Below are positions 9,763 through 20,115 of a DNA stretch of 46,433 nucleotides, piece by piece. The stretch's first letter is position 1, and each line of letters starts with the position of its first letter. Made by a program: the position numbers and the translations under genes. The notes below the pieces were generated by a model. It worked only from the letters and a program-made list of their open reading frames with translations, did no database searches and was not told the origin of the DNA. Source of the DNA: Bacteroidota bacterium (lineage in GTDB: Bacteria > Bacteroidota > Bacteroidia > Bacteroidales > FEN-979); contig JAPLDG010000228.1 of assembly GCA_026391845.1 (NCBI GenBank), forward strand, positions 38,479 to 84,911, read 5' to 3'.

Positions 9763-11754
9763 TTATTTAATTTTCGCAAGCACAGCAGCGTCAACCACAA
9801 CCGGATATTTGGCTCTTAGCGAGGCGATCCACTCTTTTTCAAGATAATTCTGATAATCGGCTGTAATAAGTCCCCTGGCTTCATTCAGTTCTTTAATCTG
9901 AGGCTTTAATACTTTACGAATATAGACAAAAACAGTAGTGCCTTTGTCGACCATATCGTTTGAGAAACCAGGTGTCCAGGGGATGGAATCTATCAGTTTA
10001 TTATCTTTACGTGAAAATTTTCCACTCTCGATTGTTACTATCTGCAGGGAGTCTGTGTTAATTTCCTTCATCAGATCGTTGTCAGACAATCCTGATTTGG
10101 CAAAGTTTTTAACTTTTTGCACCAGCTTGGCATCCTTTACAGTGTAGATGCTGGCATCGAGTCGAGTCTCCCATTTATAGTTGCTTTTGTTCTTTTGATA
10201 ATATGCATCCAGGCCGAGCGTGTCTTTCACTGCTTTCGACCATACTTTCTGGTCAGTAAGATCAAAGAGCAGAATACCATCCCGGTATTCGCCCATGAGC
10301 GCCCTGAATTCCGGGTATTTTTGTTCCAGTTGAGAATTTTCCCATGCCAATAAACTTTCGTCGAGGAAATCAGCATATTTCTTGTCCACATAGGTCTCTA
10401 TGCTTTGCTTTTCCTGTTTGCGCTGGCTTGATGCCAAATAGTTTGCAAAATCAGTCTGGAGATATGAATTATTTCCAATTTTGAAGATCATACCTGTGAG
10501 ATCATTGGCAAGTAAAGCATTCCATTTTCCAAAGAAAATACTGTCTGTCACCACCTTATAAAATGCTTTCCTGGCTTCCGGATTTTCTGTAACACCATAT
10601 TCGCTTTTGATTCTGGCGATCACGATGGTGCGTGTTTGATCACCCCGGTTATCCTTCATAATCTTCTGCTTCAATTCAACCTTCTCTTCCTCGAGCGGCT
10701 TTTGTGTCTTACGCTCAATCAGCTTCACAATATGCCAGCCATAGCTGGTGAGAATTGGTTTGGTATAATCACCAAGGCTGTCTAATGAATAGATGGCTTC
10801 AACAAACTCGGGAACCATTCTGTTTACGCCAAAAGCGGGAAGTACACCGCCTTTTGCAGCAGATCCCTTGTCGTCGGAATATGTTTTTACGAGATCCTCA
10901 AATGAAACACCACCCTTTAACTTCATATAAACCGAATCAATTCGTTTCTGTATTCTGGCGGAATCTTCGGCAGTTGCATTTTTGGGGATGGAAAGAAATA
11001 TATGGGCAACAGTTACTTTTCCGAGTGCTGGCCTGCGTGCGGTTATTTTTATGAGATGATAGCCATATTCGGTGCGAACCGGCATGGAAACACTTCCAAC
11101 CCCGGTCATCCAGGCTCCGTTTTCAAAGGCATACACCATATCAAACACAGCAAAAAAACCAAGATCACCCTTATTTCCTTTCAGAAAAGGATGCTGTTGG
11201 GTGGCTTCGCGGTCCTTCGCTGATGGGTCTTCTGAAAATTCAACAGCAACTGCTTCAAAAGTGCTGCCATTCATCAGTTTTTCCCTGGCGGCCATTGCTT
11301 TCTTGTACGCCACCAAAGTGTCTTCCGGAGTTGCATCCGGCGCCAGCCTGAAAAAAACATGACTTGCACGCAAATCTGTTTTTTCACGTTCATAAGCCTC
11401 CAGTATAAGCTGGTTCAGGGTGGCTTCATCGGTAAAGTAAGGTTTGGCAAGTTGTTCACGATATCCATTCAACTCTTTTCTGAATGAGGCGACTGTATCA
11501 AGCCCTAATTCCTCAGCCTGCATGACTTTGAGTTTGAAATTAATGAACAAATCAAGGTATTCATCCAACGATTTTTTGTCAATCGTTTCACCTTTCACAT
11601 TATTTTTCTGATAAATGTTCAAAAATTCACTGACATAGATCCGCTTGCCCGCGATGGTCATCAGCGCTTCATCATTATTGACCTGAGCTGTTGAGGTGAA
11701 GAACGAAACGAGTAATAAAACCGGTAAAAACACTTTTCCTTTCAAGCTATTCAT
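9763..11754 (-). CDS. Peptidyl-prolyl isomerase with two parvulin domains
   Basis: Two copies of the parvulin signature: FSEDPSAKDREATQQHPFLKGNKGDLGFF...YGYHLIKI and YSDDKGSAAKGGVLPAFG...YGWHIVKLIERK. Confidence 0.88.
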   Translation of the reverse strand: MNSLKGKVFLPVLLLVSFFTSTAQVNNDEALMTIAGKRIYVSEFLNIYQKNNVKGETIDKKSLDEYLDLFINFKLKVMQAEELGLDTVASFRKELNGYREQLAKPYFTDEATLNQLILEAYEREKTDLRASHVFFRLAPDATPEDTLVAYKKAMAAREKLMNGSTFEAVAVEFSEDPSAKDREATQQHPFLKGNKGDLGFFAVFDMVYAFENGAWMTGVGSVSMPVRTEYGYHLIKITARRPALGKVTVAHIFLSIPKNATAEDSARIQKRIDSVYMKLKGGVSFEDLVKTYSDDKGSAAKGGVLPAFGVNRMVPEFVEAIYSLDSLGDYTKPILTSYGWHIVKLIERKTQKPLEEEKVELKQKIMKDNRGDQTRTIVIARIKSEYGVTENPEARKAFYKVVTDSIFFGKWNALLANDLTGMIFKIGNNSYLQTDFANYLASSQRKQEKQSIETYVDKKYADFLDESLLAWENSQLEQKYPEFRALMGEYRDGILLFDLTDQKVWSKAVKDTLGLDAYYQKNKSNYKWETRLDASIYTVKDAKLVQKVKNFAKSGLSDNDLMKEINTDSLQIVTIESGKFSRKDNKLIDSIPWTPGFSNDMVDKGTTVFVYIRKVLKPQIKELNEARGLITADYQNYLEKEWIASLRAKYPVVVDAAVLAKIK

Positions 11755-11811
11755 TGTTTACAGTATTAATTAGACAATTAGACAACGTTTAGAATTCGAC
11801 TTTATTGATTT

Positions 11812-11829
11812 CCGGGAATAAATTCCCGG
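11812..11829. repeat. Palindrome CCGGGAATAAATTCCCGG
   Basis: 8-bp arms CCGGGAAT/ATTCCCGG with 2-nt centre, between guaB and the PPIase gene. Confidence 0.8.
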
Positions 11830-11840
11830 TTGGTCATTTT

Positions 11841-11856
11841 CGGGAATACATTCCCG
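11841..11856. repeat. Palindrome CGGGAATACATTCCCG, second copy of a tandem pair
   Basis: 7-bp arms CGGGAAT/ATTCCCG, 11 nt from the first palindrome; both preceded by a short T run. Confidence 0.8.
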
Positions 11857-11864
11857 TGCGTGAG

Positions 11865-13294
<1,430 letters not shown>

Positions 13295-13305
13295 AATTAA
13301 GTGTG

Positions 13306-13313
13306 CAAATGTA
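13306..13313 (-). promoter_or_regulatory. Bacteroidota -7 promoter-like motif TACATTTG upstream of guaB
   Basis: Minus-strand match to TAnnTTTG 12 nt before the guaB ATG; no clean -33 element seen. Confidence 0.4.
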
Positions 13314-13407
13314 CAAAAAAATATTATTCAATTATCCCCACATAAAATCCTGAACATCTCTTCATGCAAAATCCCAGGAGTGTAGGAAAGAAAGTGATTT
13401 GATGGAC

Positions 13408-14043
13408 TTATTCTGCTTTGATTGAGGCTGTGATGATATAATCCAATTCAGGGAATTTCTTTTTAAGATAGCCGTTCCCAAAAATCATCACTGAATCCTG
13501 ATGATTTGCGGGCTCAAAGCCATACCCTGCAAAAAGCGATTCAATGACCTCAAAACCCGAAGTAATTCTTCCGACCGGAGGAAAACCATGCAATCCATTG
13601 TAGTTGATTGTGTCGAGTTTGTCATTGTCCTTCAGGTTGATAAACAGCTGTGCAGTTCTGCTGTTCATCCCGTCGCGGGCATAAGAGATTGTGCCCTTCT
13701 GGTTCTTTGCCCGCACCGGCTCATCGGGAATCGGGTTTTTGTCCCAGAAATAATTAACATCTTTGTCATTCCCGATTCCGAACTGCACCACATAGCCTTT
13801 TTGAACCCTGAATAGTGCATTTTGATTGTAGAATCCGGTTGCCAATAGCTGATATAGTCTGTCGGCTCCGGCCGGGGACCATTCCCGGGTAACTTCAATG
13901 GTAAAATCGCCGCGGGTCGTGTTAAAAACTGCCTGAAAAGTGGGCGGTGAATGCGCCATCAGCATGGATTGGCTCGGTATGGTCTGCCCTATGTCCTGTT
14001 TCCAGATCAACAATAATAATATCAGAATACAAAACTTTTTCAT
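13408..14043 (-). CDS. Cyclophilin-type peptidyl-prolyl isomerase
   Basis: FNTTRGDFTIEVTREWSPAGADRLYQLLATGFYNQNALFRVQKGYVVQFGIG...GTISYARDG...AQLFINLKDN. Confidence 0.9.
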   Translation of the reverse strand: MKKFCILILLLLIWKQDIGQTIPSQSMLMAHSPPTFQAVFNTTRGDFTIEVTREWSPAGADRLYQLLATGFYNQNALFRVQKGYVVQFGIGNDKDVNYFWDKNPIPDEPVRAKNQKGTISYARDGMNSRTAQLFINLKDNDKLDTINYNGLHGFPPVGRITSGFEVIESLFAGYGFEPANHQDSVMIFGNGYLKKKFPELDYIITASIKAE

Positions 14044-14108
14044 GCGAAGGTTTTATCCCTCCATCCCTTGTCCGAAAGAAGGTTATGAGAGAATGAAGAC
14101 GCGGTTTA

Positions 14109-16223
14109 TCAGTGCATTACAACCACTTTTTTTACAACAGTGGATTCCCTGGTGGTTATCTGAATGAGATATAAGCCTGACGACATTCCTGAGATGTTGA
14201 ACTGAACTGACTTCTGATGATCCATCGTGACGATCCGCTGGAGGCACCTTCCCTGGCTGGTCATCAGGTCGATGGTTGACCCGGCCGGAAGGTTTTTCCC
14301 GGCAAATTCAACATTCAGGTGATCTGAAGCGGGATTGGGGAATATGTTAACCGGAAACTCTGCCATATGGGCATGATCATTGATCCCGTTGAATGAGTTG
14401 CCGTTGGGAAGCCGGTTGGTGGCAAATGATTTATTGACTGTGTCTGTCGCCATTTGCAGTTTCTGGAGGGAATTCATGAGGGTATCCGTGCCAAATTTAG
14501 CCCATGCAAAGATAAATGCAATGTCAAGTTCCTGGACATCACCGGGTTTGAAGGTAAAGGGGCCGGTAACTCCTAATCCCCGGCGGTCTCCCGGATTATT
14601 TGAAGCGGTTGTTTCTGTCCAGTCTTTAGGGCCGTTGGGCGAAAAGCCACCAGTGCCCCAATTCAGGGAGTCGGACAAACCAGGAAACATGAAATTGCAT
14701 TCAGGGCCGTAACCGCCTGCCCCTGCATGTCCGTTGCCTCCATAAATCATTCGGGAGCCATCCTTCCATTTGCCGCTTAGAAACAAATAATAGTACTGTG
14801 CGTATTGCGGATCGGTCATATATGAAGGAATACCTGAGGCAGAATTCCCGATATACATGAATTTCGTCATTCCAAAGCGCTCATTATCCACAATGGAATC
14901 GCCGAAATTCTGCCCGTTTATGCTAAAATCGCACAGTAGGGCCCCGGTATTATCGTATCTCGGATTATCGAGACCATCCGGGTCCATATACGGACCAGCC
15001 AGGATGGCAACCGCCTGCACGGGAGGATGTGCACCATATGCGTAACTCTGGCCCGTGCCATCGACGGGTGTTCCGTTATATCCGTAATACATGCTTCGCT
15101 TCACATCGCAGGCAACATAATCATCCATCGCATATCCAAGGTCGATATCCGAGTAAACGCCCAGCAGGGTGCTGTCGTAGGTGATTTGTGACCGGTTGTA
15201 TATTTTGTAATTTAAAAATATGGTATTCTTCAGCGCCGAATCTTCGGGTATGTAGAAAGCATAAGCCATCCCATGAATTTCAACCTTTAATTTTGCCCCC
15301 ATTGATTCCCGATGGGGCCCCCGATCGTCATTGAAGATAAAAAACAGCGCCTGATCTCCCCTGATTTCCGGGTAATCGCCATTGAGGGGTTCGTAGAGGC
15401 CATCTTCATTTACGTCGAAAAAGGGCGCCAGTTTCGATGCCTGCCCCAGCGAGGTATTCCCGTTGCCAGGCCATTCCAATATATCGTGAATGGGTTTATA
15501 CCCTGATTCGGTATAATGGGTTTTGTGATAGTCTATGTCACTTTTCTTCAAATTCCAGATACGGTTCCAGATGGTATCCTGGTAGATCGAATATTTCGTT
15601 GAATCCATGATCGGACCGGCATAGAAGTCAGGATTATACCAGGGATTAGAATTGGAGGGCCCCTGACGATAACGTTCCCCGGCAAAATGAAGGCTATCCT
15701 CTCCCTCCACTCCTCCGATCCACAAGGAATTTGAAAACATGGAGGTTTTACCACTCCCTTTCGGAGCCACAAATTCCGCATTTTCATAAAAGAAATGCAG
15801 GCCGGATGCATTAAACCTTGCGCTTATGTTGTTGATGTCGAGATAACCGAAACTGTTGTCATGAATCCGGAAGAGGATCTTAGCAGAACCGGTATCCCCT
15901 GACATGGTCGATAAGATATAAGAACCGATTACGTCATTGTTATTTCCCCACTTGGAAATAGAAAAAGAAAACTGCCATGTTGCTCCGTGAAATTTACGGC
16001 AAACTACGCGCCCCCCTCCATTAAGGGAAACAATTCTAAGAGTATCTGTTGAAGAAATTGTATCATTCCCTAAAATATTGTAATATAATTCTACCCCCGG
16101 ATACAAATCGATGGTATCGTTCACGGCTTTGAGGCCCCTCACCTGTGAAAAAGATGGAAAACAGAGGGTTGTCAGTAATAAAATCCCGAAAATGGTGAAA
16201 ACACTACCTGAAAAGTTTCTCAT
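14109..16223 (-). CDS. Secreted protein with T9SS type A C-terminal sorting domain
   Basis: N-terminal signal peptide; C-terminus VNIFPNPASDHLNVEF...GLYLIQITTRESTVVKKVVVMH. Confidence 0.85.
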   Translation of the reverse strand: MRNFSGSVFTIFGILLLTTLCFPSFSQVRGLKAVNDTIDLYPGVELYYNILGNDTISSTDTLRIVSLNGGGRVVCRKFHGATWQFSFSISKWGNNNDVIGSYILSTMSGDTGSAKILFRIHDNSFGYLDINNISARFNASGLHFFYENAEFVAPKGSGKTSMFSNSLWIGGVEGEDSLHFAGERYRQGPSNSNPWYNPDFYAGPIMDSTKYSIYQDTIWNRIWNLKKSDIDYHKTHYTESGYKPIHDILEWPGNGNTSLGQASKLAPFFDVNEDGLYEPLNGDYPEIRGDQALFFIFNDDRGPHRESMGAKLKVEIHGMAYAFYIPEDSALKNTIFLNYKIYNRSQITYDSTLLGVYSDIDLGYAMDDYVACDVKRSMYYGYNGTPVDGTGQSYAYGAHPPVQAVAILAGPYMDPDGLDNPRYDNTGALLCDFSINGQNFGDSIVDNERFGMTKFMYIGNSASGIPSYMTDPQYAQYYYLFLSGKWKDGSRMIYGGNGHAGAGGYGPECNFMFPGLSDSLNWGTGGFSPNGPKDWTETTASNNPGDRRGLGVTGPFTFKPGDVQELDIAFIFAWAKFGTDTLMNSLQKLQMATDTVNKSFATNRLPNGNSFNGINDHAHMAEFPVNIFPNPASDHLNVEFAGKNLPAGSTIDLMTSQGRCLQRIVTMDHQKSVQFNISGMSSGLYLIQITTRESTVVKKVVVMH

Positions 16224-16478
16224 AATTTATCCTCCTGGAATTTGAGTTAATTGTTAGGTTTGTTTGCTCAATTGACTCGTAAATATACGAAAAAAATGAG
16301 TGAAGTCAAGCAATGCATGGAAAATTATTGACTCAACTTACCGAACACCCCGGCCATTGAAAAAATCATCTGTTTTTTCAAAATTATTTCCGGCTGATTT
16401 TTATTTCACAGAATAAGTACTAATTTTATCCGGTCATTCACAGATGGTTAGATAGAAACATTCTAAATTAAAACGGAT

Positions 16479-17969
16479 ATGAAATTACCAAAATCGACAT
16501 CAAACTGGGTCAGCATTACTGGTTTTATCTTTGCGGTGAACAGCTTCATCCTCATCGTTGTATTATTTATTCAGGCATTGCTTTCATCACATTCAAATCC
16601 ATACAACGGGATATTCACCTACATCATTCTTCCTGCGATTCTTGTGATCGGCCTGCTTATGATCCCGCTGGGCATGCTGATAAACCGGAAAAAAACACAC
16701 GATCCGGAAAACCGCTGGCCGGTATTGGACATGAATGTTCCAAAGCAGCGTCAGAAACTGGTGATGGTGTCGATATTCACATTTTTGTTTTTAATAGTCT
16801 CCGCCATGGGAAGTTACGAGGCATTCAACTATACCGAATCGGTTGAGTTCTGCGGTAAACTTTGTCACCAGGTCATGGAACCTGAATATGTAACCTACCT
16901 TCATTCACCGCATGCCCGTGTGGCGTGTGTTGAATGTCACGTTGGCGAAGGGGCAGGTTGGTATGTAAAGTCGAAATTATCAGGGTTGTACCAGGTTTAT
17001 TCGGTCATGTTCCACAAATTTCCTCAGCCCATCGAAACGCCCATCAAGGATTTGCGCCCGGCCCGCGAAACATGCGAGCGGTGCCACTGGCCTCAAAAAT
17101 TTTATGCCCGGAAACTTCGCAGTCAACGGGTTTATATCACCGATTCCCTGAATACAGAATTTAACTACTCCCTGCTGATGCGGATTGGTCCGAATTACAG
17201 TGCAATGGGGCTGATTGAGGGAATTCACTGGCACATTAACAAAGATATGCGCATCGAATACATTGCCTCTACCCAGGATCGTGAAACGATTCCATGGGTG
17301 AAATTCACAAATCTGAAAACCGGGGATGTTCAGATCTTCCAGGATACAGATAACATGCTTGATAAAAAAGCGATCGATACACTGCCGCACCGCATCATGG
17401 ACTGCATGGATTGTCACAACCGCCCGTCGCATGCCTACAAATCCCCGATGGTGTATGTTGATAATGCCATGATTACCGGGGATATTCCCAAGGAACTCCC
17501 ATTTATTAAAAAGGTCGCCATGAATGTGCTCAAAGGTCCGTTCACCAATAAGGATTCTGCTTTTATGTACATCCGCGACAGTATCACCAACTTCTATAAA
17601 ACCGGCTATCCATCTATCTATCAGGCTCAAAAGCCCTTGATTGACAAAGCCATCGCAGGGATTCAGCAGGAGTTTTCGCTGAACGTGTTTCCGTTTATGC
17701 GGGCATCCGCGAACAAGTATCTGAACCATATCGGGCACCTTGAATCCGATGGGTGTTTCCGTTGTCATTCCGACCGGCATAAGAGCGAGAAGAGCAAAAC
17801 CATTTCCCGTGATTGCAACTTATGCCATACCATTATCGCACAGGGGCCGACCGCAAACATGCAATATTCAACGATTGATAATCTCATGGAGTTTCAGCAT
17901 CCCATCGATATCAAGGACAAATGGAAAGCCTATTTCTGCACGGAATGTCACAGGGAATTGTATCCTTAG
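16479..17969 (+). CDS. NapC/NirT-like membrane-anchored multiheme cytochrome c
   Basis: N-terminal TM segments; six CXXCH motifs (CVECH, CERCH, CMDCH, CFRCH, CNLCH, CTECH) plus one CX3CH (CGKLCH). Confidence 0.85.
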   Translation: MKLPKSTSNWVSITGFIFAVNSFILIVVLFIQALLSSHSNPYNGIFTYIILPAILVIGLLMIPLGMLINRKKTHDPENRWPVLDMNVPKQRQKLVMVSIFTFLFLIVSAMGSYEAFNYTESVEFCGKLCHQVMEPEYVTYLHSPHARVACVECHVGEGAGWYVKSKLSGLYQVYSVMFHKFPQPIETPIKDLRPARETCERCHWPQKFYARKLRSQRVYITDSLNTEFNYSLLMRIGPNYSAMGLIEGIHWHINKDMRIEYIASTQDRETIPWVKFTNLKTGDVQIFQDTDNMLDKKAIDTLPHRIMDCMDCHNRPSHAYKSPMVYVDNAMITGDIPKELPFIKKVAMNVLKGPFTNKDSAFMYIRDSITNFYKTGYPSIYQAQKPLIDKAIAGIQQEFSLNVFPFMRASANKYLNHIGHLESDGCFRCHSDRHKSEKSKTISRDCNLCHTIIAQGPTANMQYSTIDNLMEFQHPIDIKDKWKAYFCTECHRELYP

Positions 17970-18046
17970 CCGGTCACACCTGCAAACCCCATTTCCCCCG
18001 CATCCCTTCTTCGGTAAGGCTACTCTTTATGCACATCTTTTTATTA

Positions 18047-18113
18047 CACAGTGAGCCACAGAGAAGGTACAGATCTGTGGCTCTTCTATGTGCCTTCTCT
18101 GTGGCCCTCTGTG
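18047..18113. repeat. Imperfect 27-bp inverted repeat (CACAG..GCCACAGAGAAGG / CCTTCTCTGTGGC..CTGTG)
   Basis: Left arm 18047-18073, right arm 18087-18113, about 22/27 positions complementary, 13-nt loop; intergenic between the multiheme cytochrome and nhaD. Confidence 0.8.
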
Positions 18114-18163
18114 CAACAATTTGTTAACTTAACGAGCATAATTTAAAACCTGAGAGAAAAACC

Positions 18164-19444
18164 ATGTTCTATTTGATGATCGTTGTCTTTGTTATAGGTT
18201 ATACCGCGATCGCCCTGGAGCATCCGCTCAGGGTCAATAAATCGGCCACAGCCCTGCTACTTGCCGTTGCGATGTGGTTTCTTTTCACCATTGCGCGCCC
18301 TGAAAAACTTTTGAATCAGGCATTATTGCATCACCTGGGCGAAATATCGGGAATTCTTTTTTTTCTACTGGGCGCCATGACCATTATCGAGTTGATTGAC
18401 TCCCACGAAGGATTCCGGATCATCACCGACAGGATCAAAACAACCAATAAGGTTAAACTTCTTTGGGTGATCAGCATCATCTCTTTCTTTCTATCGGCGG
18501 TGCTGGATAATCTGACCACCGCAATTGTGATGGTAGCCTTGCTGCGCAAACTGATCGGAGATAAGAAGGAACGATGGTTTTTCGCAGGGATGGTAATCAT
18601 TGCTGCAAACAGCGGAGGGGCATTCAGTCCGATCGGAGATGTAACCACCATCATGCTGTGGATTGCAGGACATGTTACCACCGTGAACATCATTGTAAAA
18701 ACAGTCCTTCCCAGCGCTTTGTCAATGGTGATTCCCCTGTTGCTGATTTCAATTACCATGAAGGGTGATATACAAAGACCTTATAAGGCGATGGCTGATC
18801 AAGGAAATCCGACGACTCCTCTTCAACGAAACATCGTTTTTTTTCTTGGAACCGGATTGCTGCTCTTTGTTCCTGTTTTTAAAGCCCTGACGGGTTTGCC
18901 ACCGTATATGGGAATTTTGCTGGCTCTCGGGATTTTGTGGGTGGTTACTGAAATCATGCACAAGTCAAAGAATGACGAATACCGGTCGAGGGTCACTGTT
19001 GCCGGCGTTGTGCGCAGAATCGACACGCCCATTGTCCTCTTTTTCCTTGGAATCCTGTTGGCGGTAGCGGCGCTTGATTCGGCCGGACATCTTGAGCTGC
19101 TGGCTGCAAGCCTGGATCAATATGTTGGGAATTTATACATTATCAATGTGATCATCGGGTTACTGTCTTCGATTGTCGATAATGTTCCCCTTGTAGCCGG
19201 AGCCATGGGGATGTATCAAAACACTTTCCCACCCGATCATTATTTCTGGGAAATGCTGGCATATTGTGCCGGAACAGGTGGAAGCATTCTGATTATCGGT
19301 TCGGCAGCCGGGGTTGCGGTGATGGGCATGGAGAAAATCGATTTCATCTGGTACCTTAAAAATATTTCGTTATGGGCACTGATTGGGTATCTGGCGGGTT
19401 CGCTGGCTTACTGGGGGTTGAGTGTGGTTGTTTTTACTGCGTGA
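18164..19444 (+). CDS. nhaD: NhaD-type Na+/H+ antiporter
   Basis: IALEHPLRVNKSATALL, VLDNLTTAIVMVALLRKL, NSGGAFSPIGDVTTIMLWIAG, SSIVDNVPLVAGAMGMY. Confidence 0.9.
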   Translation: MFYLMIVVFVIGYTAIALEHPLRVNKSATALLLAVAMWFLFTIARPEKLLNQALLHHLGEISGILFFLLGAMTIIELIDSHEGFRIITDRIKTTNKVKLLWVISIISFFLSAVLDNLTTAIVMVALLRKLIGDKKERWFFAGMVIIAANSGGAFSPIGDVTTIMLWIAGHVTTVNIIVKTVLPSALSMVIPLLLISITMKGDIQRPYKAMADQGNPTTPLQRNIVFFLGTGLLLFVPVFKALTGLPPYMGILLALGILWVVTEIMHKSKNDEYRSRVTVAGVVRRIDTPIVLFFLGILLAVAALDSAGHLELLAASLDQYVGNLYIINVIIGLLSSIVDNVPLVAGAMGMYQNTFPPDHYFWEMLAYCAGTGGSILIIGSAAGVAVMGMEKIDFIWYLKNISLWALIGYLAGSLAYWGLSVVVFTA

Positions 19445-19474
19445 CACGTGACGCGTGACGCGTGACGCGTGACG
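19440..19474. repeat. 7-bp tandem repeat (CGTGACR)x5
   Basis: CGTGACA CGTGACG CGTGACG CGTGACG CGTGACG read directly; includes the nhaD stop codon. Confidence 0.95.
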
Positions 19475-19478
19475 ACAG

Positions 19479-20087
19479 TTATTTTGAGGTGTAGGTGGTG
19501 TGGACGGTGATGTATCCCGGGTAGGTGAGTGCGGAGCCGGCAATGACCATCGTAGGTTTTAATTTAATTTTAAACCGGGTCGGAGTGCTGCCGGTCCCTG
19601 TCAGATTCATACAGAAATTGAGCATGGCATTGGCCGATTTTCCTGAAAGCACCTGTTTCAAATCGAGCCCGACTTCCATGGGAATGGTGGAAGAACTTAA
19701 TGCCGGAATCATGAAAGGTTTGTCAAGCAGACCCGATGTCATCTGGATATCGTCAATAAAAAGAATCCATTCAAGCCTGTTAAGACCCGCTTCCTCTGGA
19801 TTTGGGTTTCGTCCTTCAAGGTTGAGCTGTAGGGAAAGAGGGAAGGTGGGACCGGTAAATCCTGCCAGAATGCGCGCCACATCACCCATACCCAGGTCAC
19901 TGATTGAATGGATATACTGAAGTTCAACCCCGGCCAGATTTACATTTTGCACCGACTGAATGCGAAAATCGCATTTTGCGAGATTTGACACTTGCCGGGC
20001 CTGCTTCGCCACACCACAACCGGAAAAAGGAATTGCGAATAAGGGCAAGAGGAGTATAAAAATTATCAGATGACGGGACTGTGACAT
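19479..20087 (-). CDS. LEA14/WHy-like lipoprotein of unknown function
   Basis: Lipoprotein signal (FSGCG), beta-rich region with VNLAGVELQYIHSISDLG...LEGRNPNPEEAGLNRLEWILFIDD. Confidence 0.55.
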   Translation of the reverse strand: MSQSRHLIIFILLLPLFAIPFSGCGVAKQARQVSNLAKCDFRIQSVQNVNLAGVELQYIHSISDLGMGDVARILAGFTGPTFPLSLQLNLEGRNPNPEEAGLNRLEWILFIDDIQMTSGLLDKPFMIPALSSSTIPMEVGLDLKQVLSGKSANAMLNFCMNLTGTGSTPTRFKIKLKPTMVIAGSALTYPGYITVHTTYTSK

Positions 20088-20115
20088 TTGGCATTATTTG
20101 ATTTGACCGCACATT

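Noticed and set aside
16980-17780. 266-aa minus-strand ORF
   Set aside because: Lies fully antisense to the multiheme cytochrome whose CXXCH motifs support the plus strand; its translation has no recognisable motif.
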